Under the pieces are notes generated by a model. The model did not search any database, was not told the DNA's origin, and saw only the letters and a list, made by a program, of their open reading frames with translations. A program made the position numbers and the translations under genes. This document shows, piece after piece, positions 14,754 to 22,791 of a stretch of 64,000 bases of DNA; within the stretch, counting starts at the first letter, position 1; every line of letters begins with the position of its first letter. The DNA is from a virus. The stretch spans positions 1 to 64,000 of IMG/VR virus record IMGVR_UViG_3300045412_000261. One strand, 5' to 3'.

Positions 14754-15783
14754 ATTCTTTCATTTTATTTAAAAAATCTTTATAGGTGTTTAATTTACTT
14801 TGCTTACTACGTCCGTCGTAGAGTTTATTTAGATTATCTCGATTCATATCTCTTACAATATTATACCAGTCTCCTTTTTTTCCTTGGGTGCTCTCTGTCT
14901 TATCAAATGCAGATAATACATATTTCCTTTTTTCCGGATGCTCTCTATTGTGTACTTTAAGTATGTGTTTTACTACATACTGAACAAACATTTTATCCAT
15001 GACCCTCATACATTCGTACATAAAGGCGGTATCTTCGCCACTCAATCCCCAGAATCCTAATGGAATATTTGCTCCAGCTTTTATTAAATCAGAACTTATG
15101 CATAGAAAACTTCCATCAAATTTAGGATGGTATAACAAATCAATTTCTTCATGTGACTCATATTTTTTATTTATTTCATCCATTTCATCTTTAGTCATAA
15201 CATATCTTATAGAATGTTTTTCAGTAAAACATCTAGGGTCAGACTTTTCATAATATGGTAAATCTGTAAATTCAATATGTTCTAAAGGCTTCCATGACTC
15301 ATCCCACATTTTCCTATCAGCAAATGTAGTAATATATCTGTAACAATTATCTAAAGCAGCAGCATCTCTTATTTCATCAAGTATACGAAAAGCGCAATGA
15401 GGTACTAAACAGTCGGTTTCTCCCCAAATAACCCAATCTACTTTATTAGCATATTTATAATTTAAGTCTCTTCGATAATTTACCATAGTATAAGGCTCAT
15501 TACCATATTTTTGAAAATCAGTTTGAATTATATTACAGTTAGTCTTTTCTTTTAGTAAACTGATTATTTTCATAAATTTCCAGACTATTTCAGCTAACCT
15601 ATCTTTACTTTCGCATACTTCAAAAGAATCGCATGTATTTAGTAGTAAATCTATGTAAATGTTTTCTTGATTTTCTATATCCTTTACCGAATCTATTATA
15701 CTTTCAATTAAATAAGGAAGCATGTCTATTTCATAAAACATAACATTTGTCCCTATAACATATTTATATTTTAGCTTAGTCAT
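14740..15783 (-). CDS. GT-A fold glycosyltransferase-like protein
   Basis: A 347-residue protein. The N-terminus (YKYVIGTNVMFYEIDMLPYLIESI) resembles the start of a GT2-like nucleotide-binding domain. DWVIWGETDCLVP with ETD at 122-124 is in the DxD position. The later GFWGLSGEDTAFMYECMRVM matches the 'G..GEDt' acceptor-side helix of GT-A enzymes. It is divergent, so the donor and acceptor are unknown. It overlaps the upstream transferase by 8 nt. Confidence 0.65.
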   Translation of the reverse strand: MTKLKYKYVIGTNVMFYEIDMLPYLIESIIDSVKDIENQENIYIDLLLNTCDSFEVCESKDRLAEIVWKFMKIISLLKEKTNCNIIQTDFQKYGNEPYTMVNYRRDLNYKYANKVDWVIWGETDCLVPHCAFRILDEIRDAAALDNCYRYITTFADRKMWDESWKPLEHIEFTDLPYYEKSDPRCFTEKHSIRYVMTKDEMDEINKKYESHEEIDLLYHPKFDGSFLCISSDLIKAGANIPLGFWGLSGEDTAFMYECMRVMDKMFVQYVVKHILKVHNREHPEKRKYVLSAFDKTESTQGKKGDWYNIVRDMNRDNLNKLYDGRSKQSKLNTYKDFLNKMKEYGFR

Positions 15784-16516
15784 ATTTATTATTTAAAAAA
15801 TTAAAAGTTTCTTGCATCCAATAGGCAGGCGTTGGTTTAACCCCACCATTAAAATGATAAATCCAGCCAAAATTAGTGTGTAACATCTTCACGGTCAGGA
15901 CTTCAAATCTATTCATATCCTGCATATTATATTCATAAGGTAAATATGCTTTTTCAATATTATAAATTTCAGATAGGTAGTTTAAAATTGGTTGATCTTT
16001 ACCTACTCCATATCCTTGAAAATTCATTAATTTATCTCTATTTTCCGCATAAAAATATCTTACATCTTCAAAGAATTTATTATGAGACTTATTGAATATC
16101 ATAACTCCGGAATTAAAGTATCTAAAAGGACTAATACTTATTGATTTATTAAATAGAACATCGGAGCAATTTTCTATACTTCTACATACCCAATCCATAC
16201 ATCCAAAATTTCTGACTACTCCAAATTTATCTCCTGCTAAATCAAATATATAGGGCATTTTAGGATGTACTATAGTATCCGAATCTACATACAAAACTCG
16301 ATTATAGTCAATATTTTCCGCCCTTAGTATGTTTGGAATGAATATTTTATTCCATTGAAATCCTAAATCAGAAACAACTTCAGATGATATAGAAAATAAT
16401 TCTACATTATTAGCATCACACCATTTCTTCCAGGATTTTGAACTTATTGAATAGCCTTGATTAGCAGATCTCTCTGATTTATTTATTGCTATCTGAACAA
16501 CTATATCTTTACTCAT
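15776..16516 (-). CDS. GT8-like glycosyltransferase
   Basis: A 246-residue protein. RVLYVDSDTIVHP with DSD at 78-80 is the GT8 metal/nucleotide-sugar motif. FRYFNSGVMIFNKSHNKFFE follows (the 'fNsGvml.n' GT8 motif), then GKDQPILNYL and a terminal LHTNFGWIYHFNGG in place of the usual H-x-x-G-x-x-K. It is a single GT-A domain of typical small size. The segment SSKSWKKWCDANN also occurs in the upstream gene 16509-17315 as SRKSWEWWCEKNN, so the two look like tandem paralogues. The genes overlap by 8 nt. Confidence 0.82.
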   Translation of the reverse strand: MSKDIVVQIAINKSERSANQGYSISSKSWKKWCDANNVELFSISSEVVSDLGFQWNKIFIPNILRAENIDYNRVLYVDSDTIVHPKMPYIFDLAGDKFGVVRNFGCMDWVCRSIENCSDVLFNKSISISPFRYFNSGVMIFNKSHNKFFEDVRYFYAENRDKLMNFQGYGVGKDQPILNYLSEIYNIEKAYLPYEYNMQDMNRFEVLTVKMLHTNFGWIYHFNGGVKPTPAYWMQETFNFLNNKYD

Positions 16517-17315
16517 AATATTTTTTTACTAAATCCCATGTCTTTGACATTAATTCATATCTATCTCCCCTAGTAGGGAATCCGCTGAACATCCAAAACC
16601 ATCCATATTTAATAAAGAAAGGCTCTTTATTTCCTAATTGCCAATTATGACTCATCCAATTAAAACGATATAAATGGGTGAGCATATAGGCGGGATTTAG
16701 AGATTCTAAATCAAATGGAATATTATTATCTTGTATAAAATAGTTAAATACAGGTTGGTCGGTACCTCTCTTTATTTTTTCATTCTCTAAAAACATAATT
16801 TCCTTATTCTTATCCTTAAATAGTTTTTCTAAATTAGAAAGAAATTCGTAATTTTTGGAGTTCAAAATAACATTTCCCGTACATATATATCTTTTTAAAT
16901 CAAAGTTAACAGAAAATAAATCTTTATACCCTTGTATTCCTTCGTTTATCCAATATAGATTTTCTAAAGATCTATGTCCATATACAATTTCAGGATTTAG
17001 GTCATGAAAATCCCATGGAGCAGGAGCATCCCATCGAATTATTGTAGACCCATCTACAGCCCATATCCAATTAGGAGTGATATTTTTATTTGTTATAACT
17101 TTTTTCATGTCAAACCATCTTTGCCAAGTAACTTTTGTTCCTGACTTTTCTGGATTATAATCTGACAATTCATAAGGTACAAAAATTGTATTATTCTTTT
17201 CGCACCACCATTCCCAAGATTTTCTTGATACGTCTAAATAATTAAATCCTCCATGTTTATCATTCATATGTGGGTCTTTATTTTTAACCCCAATCCAATA
17301 AACAACATTTTGCAT
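16509..17315 (-). CDS. GT8-like glycosyltransferase, tandem paralogue
   Basis: A 268-residue protein related to 15776-16516: SRKSWEWWCEKNN near residue 30-42, a DxD-position VDGST at about 87-91 (only the first Asp is kept), CTGNVILNSKNYEFLSNLEK, and GTDQPVFNYFI. The weakened DxD motif suggests a changed metal or donor, or reduced activity. It is the last island gene before the HNH endonuclease, whose stop lies 3 nt upstream. Confidence 0.68.
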   Translation of the reverse strand: MQNVVYWIGVKNKDPHMNDKHGGFNYLDVSRKSWEWWCEKNNTIFVPYELSDYNPEKSGTKVTWQRWFDMKKVITNKNITPNWIWAVDGSTIIRWDAPAPWDFHDLNPEIVYGHRSLENLYWINEGIQGYKDLFSVNFDLKRYICTGNVILNSKNYEFLSNLEKLFKDKNKEIMFLENEKIKRGTDQPVFNYFIQDNNIPFDLESLNPAYMLTHLYRFNWMSHNWQLGNKEPFFIKYGWFWMFSGFPTRGDRYELMSKTWDLVKKYYE

Positions 17316-17318
17316 AAT

Positions 17319-17816
17319 CTATAATTTATTTTTGTTTCGCATCAAATACCCTAAATATTTACTCTTAGACTTCTTTTCGAGTATATAATTTCTGTGAATT
17401 TGATTTTTTGAATTGTTGCACCATTCTAAATTAGATACAGTATTATTTGTCTTTTTTCCATCTATATGATTTACTTGAGGATGATTTTCTGGATTGGGGA
17501 TAAAAGCCATTGCCACTGCTCTGTGCATAGCCACATTGAACCTAGATACAACGCCGGTATCCTTTGTCGGGTAAGAAAATCGAATCATTAAGTATCCTGA
17601 TGTTGTGAAAGATTGAGCTAAAATTGCTTCTTTTAAAGTGTATGATGAATAATTGTATTCTGAACCATTTTCTCTTCTTCTTTTTTGAACGCATAATCTA
17701 TCCATCCTTTTTACTCGACCTAAATTAGATACTTGATACCAATCCTCATAATTTGGAAAAGGCTTCCAAATCTCTCCAGGTAAAGGTTTCAAATCCATAT
17801 TTTCACGAATTTCCAT
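17319..17816 (-). CDS. HNH homing endonuclease (NUMOD4 + HNH)
   Basis: A 165-residue protein. Residues about 15-37 (EIWKPFPNYEDWYQVSNLGR) form the NUMOD4 DNA-binding motif. HRAVAMAFIPNPENHPQVNH followed by IDGKKTNNTVSNLEWCNNS is the HNH_3 nuclease core, with catalytic His and Asn kept. The C-terminus KNQIHRNY is the usual NUMOD-type basic tail. Free-standing HNH homing genes insert between conserved phage genes and cut related phages lacking them. It sits inside the transferase array, directly behind a terminator-like hairpin at 17827-17852, so its insertion may break the operon in two. Confidence 0.92.
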   Translation of the reverse strand: MEIRENMDLKPLPGEIWKPFPNYEDWYQVSNLGRVKRMDRLCVQKRRRENGSEYNYSSYTLKEAILAQSFTTSGYLMIRFSYPTKDTGVVSRFNVAMHRAVAMAFIPNPENHPQVNHIDGKKTNNTVSNLEWCNNSKNQIHRNYILEKKSKSKYLGYLMRNKNKL

Positions 17817-17826
17817 AAAGTGAAAT

Positions 17827-17852
17827 TAAAAAAATCGGGATGGATTTTCCAT
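17827..17852 (-). terminator. Rho-independent terminator-like hairpin upstream of the HNH gene
   Basis: Read leftward: GATGGA-AAA-TCCATC (complement of 17838-17852), then CCGA and seven T (complement of 17827-17833). The 6-bp stem is short but followed by a clear T-run. It lies only about 10 nt before the HNH ATG and would end transcription coming from the upstream transferases, or hide the HNH start region. Confidence 0.5.
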
Positions 17853-17951
17853 CATCTACGATAACTCGTTATTTTAACTTTTAAACTACCGATTCTAAAT
17901 TATTAACTAATTAATATATAATAGTTATATGACAAAATAAAAACAACATAC

Positions 17952-19208
17952 TTATATTAAACCAGAATTTATACCTGTTTGTTGAATTAACTCCCAATAT
18001 TTTTTACTTGCTGTACCTGATTTGTATACATCTGGTTTATTATAGGGTAATTCATCTATATAGTCGGCTTTGCAGAAAAACTCAGGATTTCCTTTAACTA
18101 CCCCGGCATTATGGAAGATATTGTTTCGGTACCAAGAATTTTCGTCATCTGTTGCCCAGGAAAAAGATAGGTTACCGTGTACAATTGTATTAGCATTCAT
18201 CTTCCATCCATTAAATAATATTGCCCACATGTCCGCACACCAAATTTGAAGTTCTTCATAGTTGGGATTTTCCTGCTTTTTTAAGTTGTTAATTGCTGTG
18301 ATATCTCTAAATAAATTCTCGGAGTCTCTTTCTACGTTATGCCAGAAATGATAGTCGATATTTTTGAGAATGTATTGTGCGCCTATATTATTATGATTGT
18401 TTGCTAATAATGTTTCTTGAGGTATATTAGCTATAAAGCAGACGGAATTAAGTACATCAATTCCTTTACTGTCTATATAATCATGAGAAAGATATGAATT
18501 ACAGTCAGAACCATACCAGTTACTATCCTGCACCATGTTATCACTAATCCACTCGTTTATAGGTCTTGTTAATACTATATCACAATCATGGTAGAATATA
18601 GCATCATTAACTAAATCAGGATTTCTTTCCCAGTGTTGTTTTAAAATATTAGGTCTTATAGAAGAAATATAATTTTTAGACTGTCTTGTATCCGGATAAA
18701 AATAATATCTAACCGAATTATATTTCATAATGAGCTTAAACCAAGGATGAGGAATGGTATTTGTCTCATCTAGTGCGCAAACAATATTAATTGCCGAAGG
18801 TTCTACTCCCATTGATAGGAAGTTTTCAATCATTACTTCTACTTGCCACGCATAATATAACGTAGCAGGTTGTGCGCAAATAAATTTTAAAGTAGATGGT
18901 GGAGCAGCTTGCATGGTAGGTACAGGTGGAGCAACATACTCAGGTATTTGATTCGCTAACTCCTTTATTTCATTCGACATGTTTTTATCTACTTCAGCCC
19001 ATTTACCTTCAGGACATGCGTTTTCTACCGGTGAATATATCTTACTTTTTAATAAACACCCACATACTCCACAATGAATAGTAGGAGATGTTTTCTTGTG
19101 TTCACAGGCATCACATATCGCTATGCGAGCCTCCGCTAATTTACTTTGCTTTTCGTTGGGGTTTAATTGTATTCCCCAGGATCTTAAAATCTCTACAAAT
19201 TTATTCAT
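17952..19208 (-). CDS. Zinc-ribbon / glycosyltransferase fusion
   Basis: A 418-residue protein. Residues 24-70 carry a zinc-ribbon-like module: C32-x2-C35, C46-x2-C49, extra C51 and C65 (ICDACEHKK, HCGVCGCLL). A Pro/Ala-rich linker (90-106) follows. Residues 108-400 look like a GT-A transferase: LKFICAQPATLYYAWQVEVM, then IFYHDCDIVLTRP with DCD at 208-210 in the DxD position. Zinc-ribbon modules of this type are seen at the start of some phage transferase-like proteins, perhaps for DNA or protein contact. A 135-bp gap with a terminator separates it from the HNH gene. It overlaps the upstream gene by 4 nt. Confidence 0.65.
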   Translation of the reverse strand: MNKFVEILRSWGIQLNPNEKQSKLAEARIAICDACEHKKTSPTIHCGVCGCLLKSKIYSPVENACPEGKWAEVDKNMSNEIKELANQIPEYVAPPVPTMQAAPPSTLKFICAQPATLYYAWQVEVMIENFLSMGVEPSAINIVCALDETNTIPHPWFKLIMKYNSVRYYFYPDTRQSKNYISSIRPNILKQHWERNPDLVNDAIFYHDCDIVLTRPINEWISDNMVQDSNWYGSDCNSYLSHDYIDSKGIDVLNSVCFIANIPQETLLANNHNNIGAQYILKNIDYHFWHNVERDSENLFRDITAINNLKKQENPNYEELQIWCADMWAILFNGWKMNANTIVHGNLSFSWATDDENSWYRNNIFHNAGVVKGNPEFFCKADYIDELPYNKPDVYKSGTASKKYWELIQQTGINSGLI

Positions 19209-20248
19209 GATTCTTTTGTTATTCCGTCTAGGTTTGCTAAAATGTTATAAAAATGTAATACAAAATTCTGCGGGGAATACAAATCAATCAATGTCTCCCT
19301 CACATTATTATTAATATCTTTAACATCATTATTGTTCAATGATAGTAGAACATCAATAAGATCATTTAAATCATCCCAATTATTATTACATGCAAAATAA
19401 GTCTCTCTATCAATGTAAGGATTAGGAGTAGTAATGACATTATCCATGAAAGGCTTAATTAATATACATCCCATATTCCATATCTCAAAATCTCTAAAAC
19501 ATATCTCACCCATGCCAAAAGGAGATACAGCACATTTACTCTTAATCAATCCTAATCTATAATCTTCAGGACTAAGCCTACCGGAAACGACATTATAGGT
19601 ATCGCCCAATCTATCCAACTCCACCAAGCTCCGCTTTCTATGTCTATTATAATATAAATCGTTGCGAATTCCAAAGTCATAATTCTCCTTATGATCCGCT
19701 TGATAAACTGCAAATACATCATATTCTTTTTTTACTTCATGATTCGCAAATTGAACATATTGAGGATGATAGTACCCGAGATTATAACCAGATAAAACAA
19801 TGTCATCATATCTTTTTACATCATAGGATATCTTGTCCTCCGGGCCGGCATACATGTTCCACCATTCTTTACCCAATGGAGATGGAATGCTATATACATC
19901 TTTACTATATTTTTGATTCTTTATTAATCTCTCTGCATTGCTATTCTCAAATACATCATAAGACCCTAAAATAGATGGAGAATCAGAACCATCATATAAC
20001 ATGTATCTCCCATCTATCTCATGTAATCTTCCCAATCCATAATCAATAGACTCCTGTAAAGACTTCGCCCGCCGGTTAATGAAACACTCGTCACCTAAAA
20101 TGCTTATATCCCAACTGTCTATCCTATGATCCCCAGCAATAATAAAATCTATTCCTACATCATTGAACAAATCTTTATACATCAAAAATCCTCTATATGT
20201 AGCTTTATTTCTACCTATATTATCATCAACTAATCTAATACGTAACAT
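19205..20248 (-). CDS. GT-B fold glycosyltransferase (exostosin/GT47-like C-terminus)
   Basis: A 347-residue protein. Residues 1-150 form an unassigned N-terminal half. The C-terminal half reads VSPFGMGEICFRDFEIWNMG then CILIKPFMDNV, the pattern of exostosin-like and related GT-B transferases in which an E-R/D-x-E helix binds the donor. A D/N-rich helical end follows. It has the same role as the rest of the array: sugar transfer to an unknown acceptor. No N-terminal signal is present, so it acts in the cytoplasm. Confidence 0.68.
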   Translation of the reverse strand: MLRIRLVDDNIGRNKATYRGFLMYKDLFNDVGIDFIIAGDHRIDSWDISILGDECFINRRAKSLQESIDYGLGRLHEIDGRYMLYDGSDSPSILGSYDVFENSNAERLIKNQKYSKDVYSIPSPLGKEWWNMYAGPEDKISYDVKRYDDIVLSGYNLGYYHPQYVQFANHEVKKEYDVFAVYQADHKENYDFGIRNDLYYNRHRKRSLVELDRLGDTYNVVSGRLSPEDYRLGLIKSKCAVSPFGMGEICFRDFEIWNMGCILIKPFMDNVITTPNPYIDRETYFACNNNWDDLNDLIDVLLSLNNNDVKDINNNVRETLIDLYSPQNFVLHFYNILANLDGITKES

Positions 20249-20277
20249 AAGTTCAACATTAATAGGAATAATCCTTA

Positions 20278-21048
20278 TTATAATTTAGAATACATTTCAT
20301 TTTGACTAATCTGCTTATCTAAACTCTTAACATGTAATAAAGACCAATTCCACTCATCCGGAATAGCAGAATAGTGTGAATACCCTGTAATTACTTCATG
20401 CACTTTATTCTTAAATCTAATATGGTCTTTATTCCTATATATCCTAGTTTGATAATCCGGAAAATTAATAATAGGATTATGATATACCACCATTCTATTA
20501 GTACCTTTATCATCTATCTTATAATCTTCCTTTATCAAATTATTCATCTCAAGTATCTTATATAAATCACTGTATATACTTATAGGCTCTGGAGTAGATA
20601 CAACAGCTTCTTCATGTTTACTAATTTTCCATCCCCATTGGTTAATCCATTCTTGCGTAATGTTATTTACAATGTTTATTCTTGGAACGGCAATCATTTC
20701 CATGTTTTCATTAATTTCCAACAATTCTTTCACATTATATAACAAATACGGATTCAATAATTCATCCGCATCAATTTGAAAAATCCATTCACCTCTTGCA
20801 TGTTCAAATAAATTGTTCTTAAATGTAGCAAAATCACCGTTCAATGAAAAATTTACATGTTTAATAGAATCCGAAATGTCATGATTTTTTATAACATGCA
20901 GAACATCTTTAGTAACCTTTGAAGAGTCAGTCTGAACTATAATTTCCGTATCTATTCCTAAAACACCTTCTAACTGGGATAGGAGGATAAATAGCTCTTC
21001 GTTTTCATTACAAGCCGTTACACAATAAGACAAAAATATATTATCCAA
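20278..21048 (-). CDS. Glycosyltransferase family 2 protein
   Basis: A 256-residue protein from a TTG at 21048 (no suitable ATG nearby); the TTG overlaps the previous gene's stop region, suggesting translational coupling. GT-A signs are LSYCVTACNENEEL at the start, TEIIVQTDSS (nucleotide-binding strand), GEWIFQIDADELLNP with DADE (93-96) as the DxD motif, and YQTRIYRNKDHIRFKNKVHE, the typical end of WaaE/KdtX-like GT2 enzymes. That pattern indicates an LPS-core type transferase relative. Confidence 0.85.
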   Translation of the reverse strand: MDNIFLSYCVTACNENEELFILLSQLEGVLGIDTEIIVQTDSSKVTKDVLHVIKNHDISDSIKHVNFSLNGDFATFKNNLFEHARGEWIFQIDADELLNPYLLYNVKELLEINENMEMIAVPRINIVNNITQEWINQWGWKISKHEEAVVSTPEPISIYSDLYKILEMNNLIKEDYKIDDKGTNRMVVYHNPIINFPDYQTRIYRNKDHIRFKNKVHEVITGYSHYSAIPDEWNWSLLHVKSLDKQISQNEMYSKL

Positions 21049-21508
21049 TTTCTCTATATTTTGGAGCGTTTAATTCATATAGTTTCTCAAAAGCAAAGCG
21101 GAATCCATCGGCCTCAAACTCAAAGGCATTATCCACATCTACTTTCCTTTTTATCTTGGCATTAGGGTAGGACTTAATATCATCATCGGTAAAGTCTACA
21201 ATAGCACATACTTTCCATACGAGTTTTCTTTCATTGCTCTCATCTGGAAAAATAACCGCCGTGTCCAAAGAAAATACAAAAGGATACCATACACAATTAT
21301 CAACGTCGATATGCCTCTTGTCAATGCAAATCCGGGGCAGCGTCGACTCATACTGAATCTGATTATCCGATCCTAGAACAAGACTTGAGTCCGTATAGTA
21401 GCCGCTGCCCATACAAAGTTTAGTAAGCAACCCAGAATCAGAAAGTTCTACAATAACTTCGTCTTTACCTGTTATAGGAGACTTTTCTTCTAATGTTTGA
21501 TCAATCAT
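21041..21508 (-). CDS. Hypothetical protein of the glycan island
   Basis: A 155-residue, acidic, beta-rich protein. SPITGKDEVIVELSDSG and LCMGSGYYTDSS occur near the start, then ICIDKRHIDVDNCVWYPFVF and a helical end (FRFAFEKLYELNAPKY). Four scattered Cys do not form a clear zinc site. It is wedged between two transferases with 4-8 nt overlaps, so it should act with them. No family is recognised. Confidence 0.55.
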   Translation of the reverse strand: MIDQTLEEKSPITGKDEVIVELSDSGLLTKLCMGSGYYTDSSLVLGSDNQIQYESTLPRICIDKRHIDVDNCVWYPFVFSLDTAVIFPDESNERKLVWKVCAIVDFTDDDIKSYPNAKIKRKVDVDNAFEFEADGFRFAFEKLYELNAPKYREIG

Positions 21509-22791
21509 TTTACTAATTTTAGTTTTGGTAAATTTAATTTATTTAATTTTGGCTGTTTTGAAACTTCTGTTTCTATAGAGTCTAATAAATGCTCTAATTT
21601 ATCTACCATTTTTTCAAAAGTAAAATGAGCTATGGTGTGTAATCTCTGCTTTTCTGCGTTCTCTTTGTGTTTGTTATAATTAGTAAACACATCTGCAATA
21701 ACCCCAGCAGCATACATATAATCTACAGTAAACCATTTTGATTCCTGTATAAACCAATCATTAAGTACGGACCTATCAATAGGTTCCAATCGGCCTGGAA
21801 GTAAAGAAGTATATTTCGGGTGGAGAAAATCCAAGTGTCCTGACCAATTAGAAGCAATAATAGGTTTTCCAGTAACGGAGAACTCTGCTAAAGGTCTTCC
21901 GTATCCTTCACCTTTAGTAAATGAAATCATTGCTTTAATTTTAGGATTGTTATACAAATTATTCATTTCATCATCTGATAATTCACCATGTACAATGTAT
22001 ATATTTGGACCTGATTCTCCATCAGTTATAGATCTTATTTTAGACTGTATTTCATTTAAATCCCCTATTGAATAATTTCCTCCACTCGTTTTTAATATTA
22101 ATGCAGGTCTATTTTTTTCCGGCATTCTTTTAAATGTATCAAAAAATACCTTTATCATGGCTCCCACATTCTTTCTATCATTTCCAAAAGAACCATTTAA
22201 CCAATGGCCTACAAATAGATAACAGAAATCTTCTTTAATATCATCTAATAAGCTCACATTTGCATCAGGATTAACTTTATTACTATATATGGTAGTATCA
22301 ACTCCCTCAAATAAAATCTCTCGTCTCAGCCCGTCTCTGAGCTTTAAAGTTCCTTCTAATTGATTAGTGTTTTTATTTACTTTATCAAATACAGAATCTT
22401 CTATTACATCAAGAGAATGTTTTGATGTTGCAATGAGCATATCCATGTTATTACATCCTTCAATCCATTTAGGTGCGCACATATCTGTCTCAATTCCTGC
22501 GGTAAAACCTATATTATATTTTCCACACCTAACAAATTCATTAGGTATCGTTAGCTGTATGAAAATATCATCATTAGCATCTGTCTTAGGTACTATTCTT
22601 TTTATAATCTCTAAATCATTAGGATTATTTTTATCCAAAGCATTTGTAGGAGTATTTCCCCAGGCTGTGGATACAATTTTTAAATCGTACTTGTCAGATA
22701 AAGCTATTAAAGCCCATGCAATATCTCTTCCATGTGCTCCATATCCAGAAGATGTATATACAGGTGCGACTAAAGTTACTTTCTTTTTCAT
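21505..22791 (-). CDS. Glycosyltransferase family 4 (GT-B)
   Basis: A 428-residue protein. The N-terminal Rossmann domain begins VTLVAPVYTSSGYGAHGRDI, the GT4 glycine-rich acceptor loop. The C-terminal domain has FVGHWLNG...RKNVGAMIKVF and the signature GEGYGRPLAEFSVTGKPIIA with E295-x7-E303, the retaining GT4 donor-binding motif. It is of full length for the family. It overlaps the neighbouring GT4 gene by 4 nt (ATGA) and the 21041-21508 gene by 4 nt. It is likely a retaining hexose or related transferase in the cytoplasm. Confidence 0.9.
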   Translation of the reverse strand: MKKKVTLVAPVYTSSGYGAHGRDIAWALIALSDKYDLKIVSTAWGNTPTNALDKNNPNDLEIIKRIVPKTDANDDIFIQLTIPNEFVRCGKYNIGFTAGIETDMCAPKWIEGCNNMDMLIATSKHSLDVIEDSVFDKVNKNTNQLEGTLKLRDGLRREILFEGVDTTIYSNKVNPDANVSLLDDIKEDFCYLFVGHWLNGSFGNDRKNVGAMIKVFFDTFKRMPEKNRPALILKTSGGNYSIGDLNEIQSKIRSITDGESGPNIYIVHGELSDDEMNNLYNNPKIKAMISFTKGEGYGRPLAEFSVTGKPIIASNWSGHLDFLHPKYTSLLPGRLEPIDRSVLNDWFIQESKWFTVDYMYAAGVIADVFTNYNKHKENAEKQRLHTIAHFTFEKMVDKLEHLLDSIETEVSKQPKLNKLNLPKLKLVK

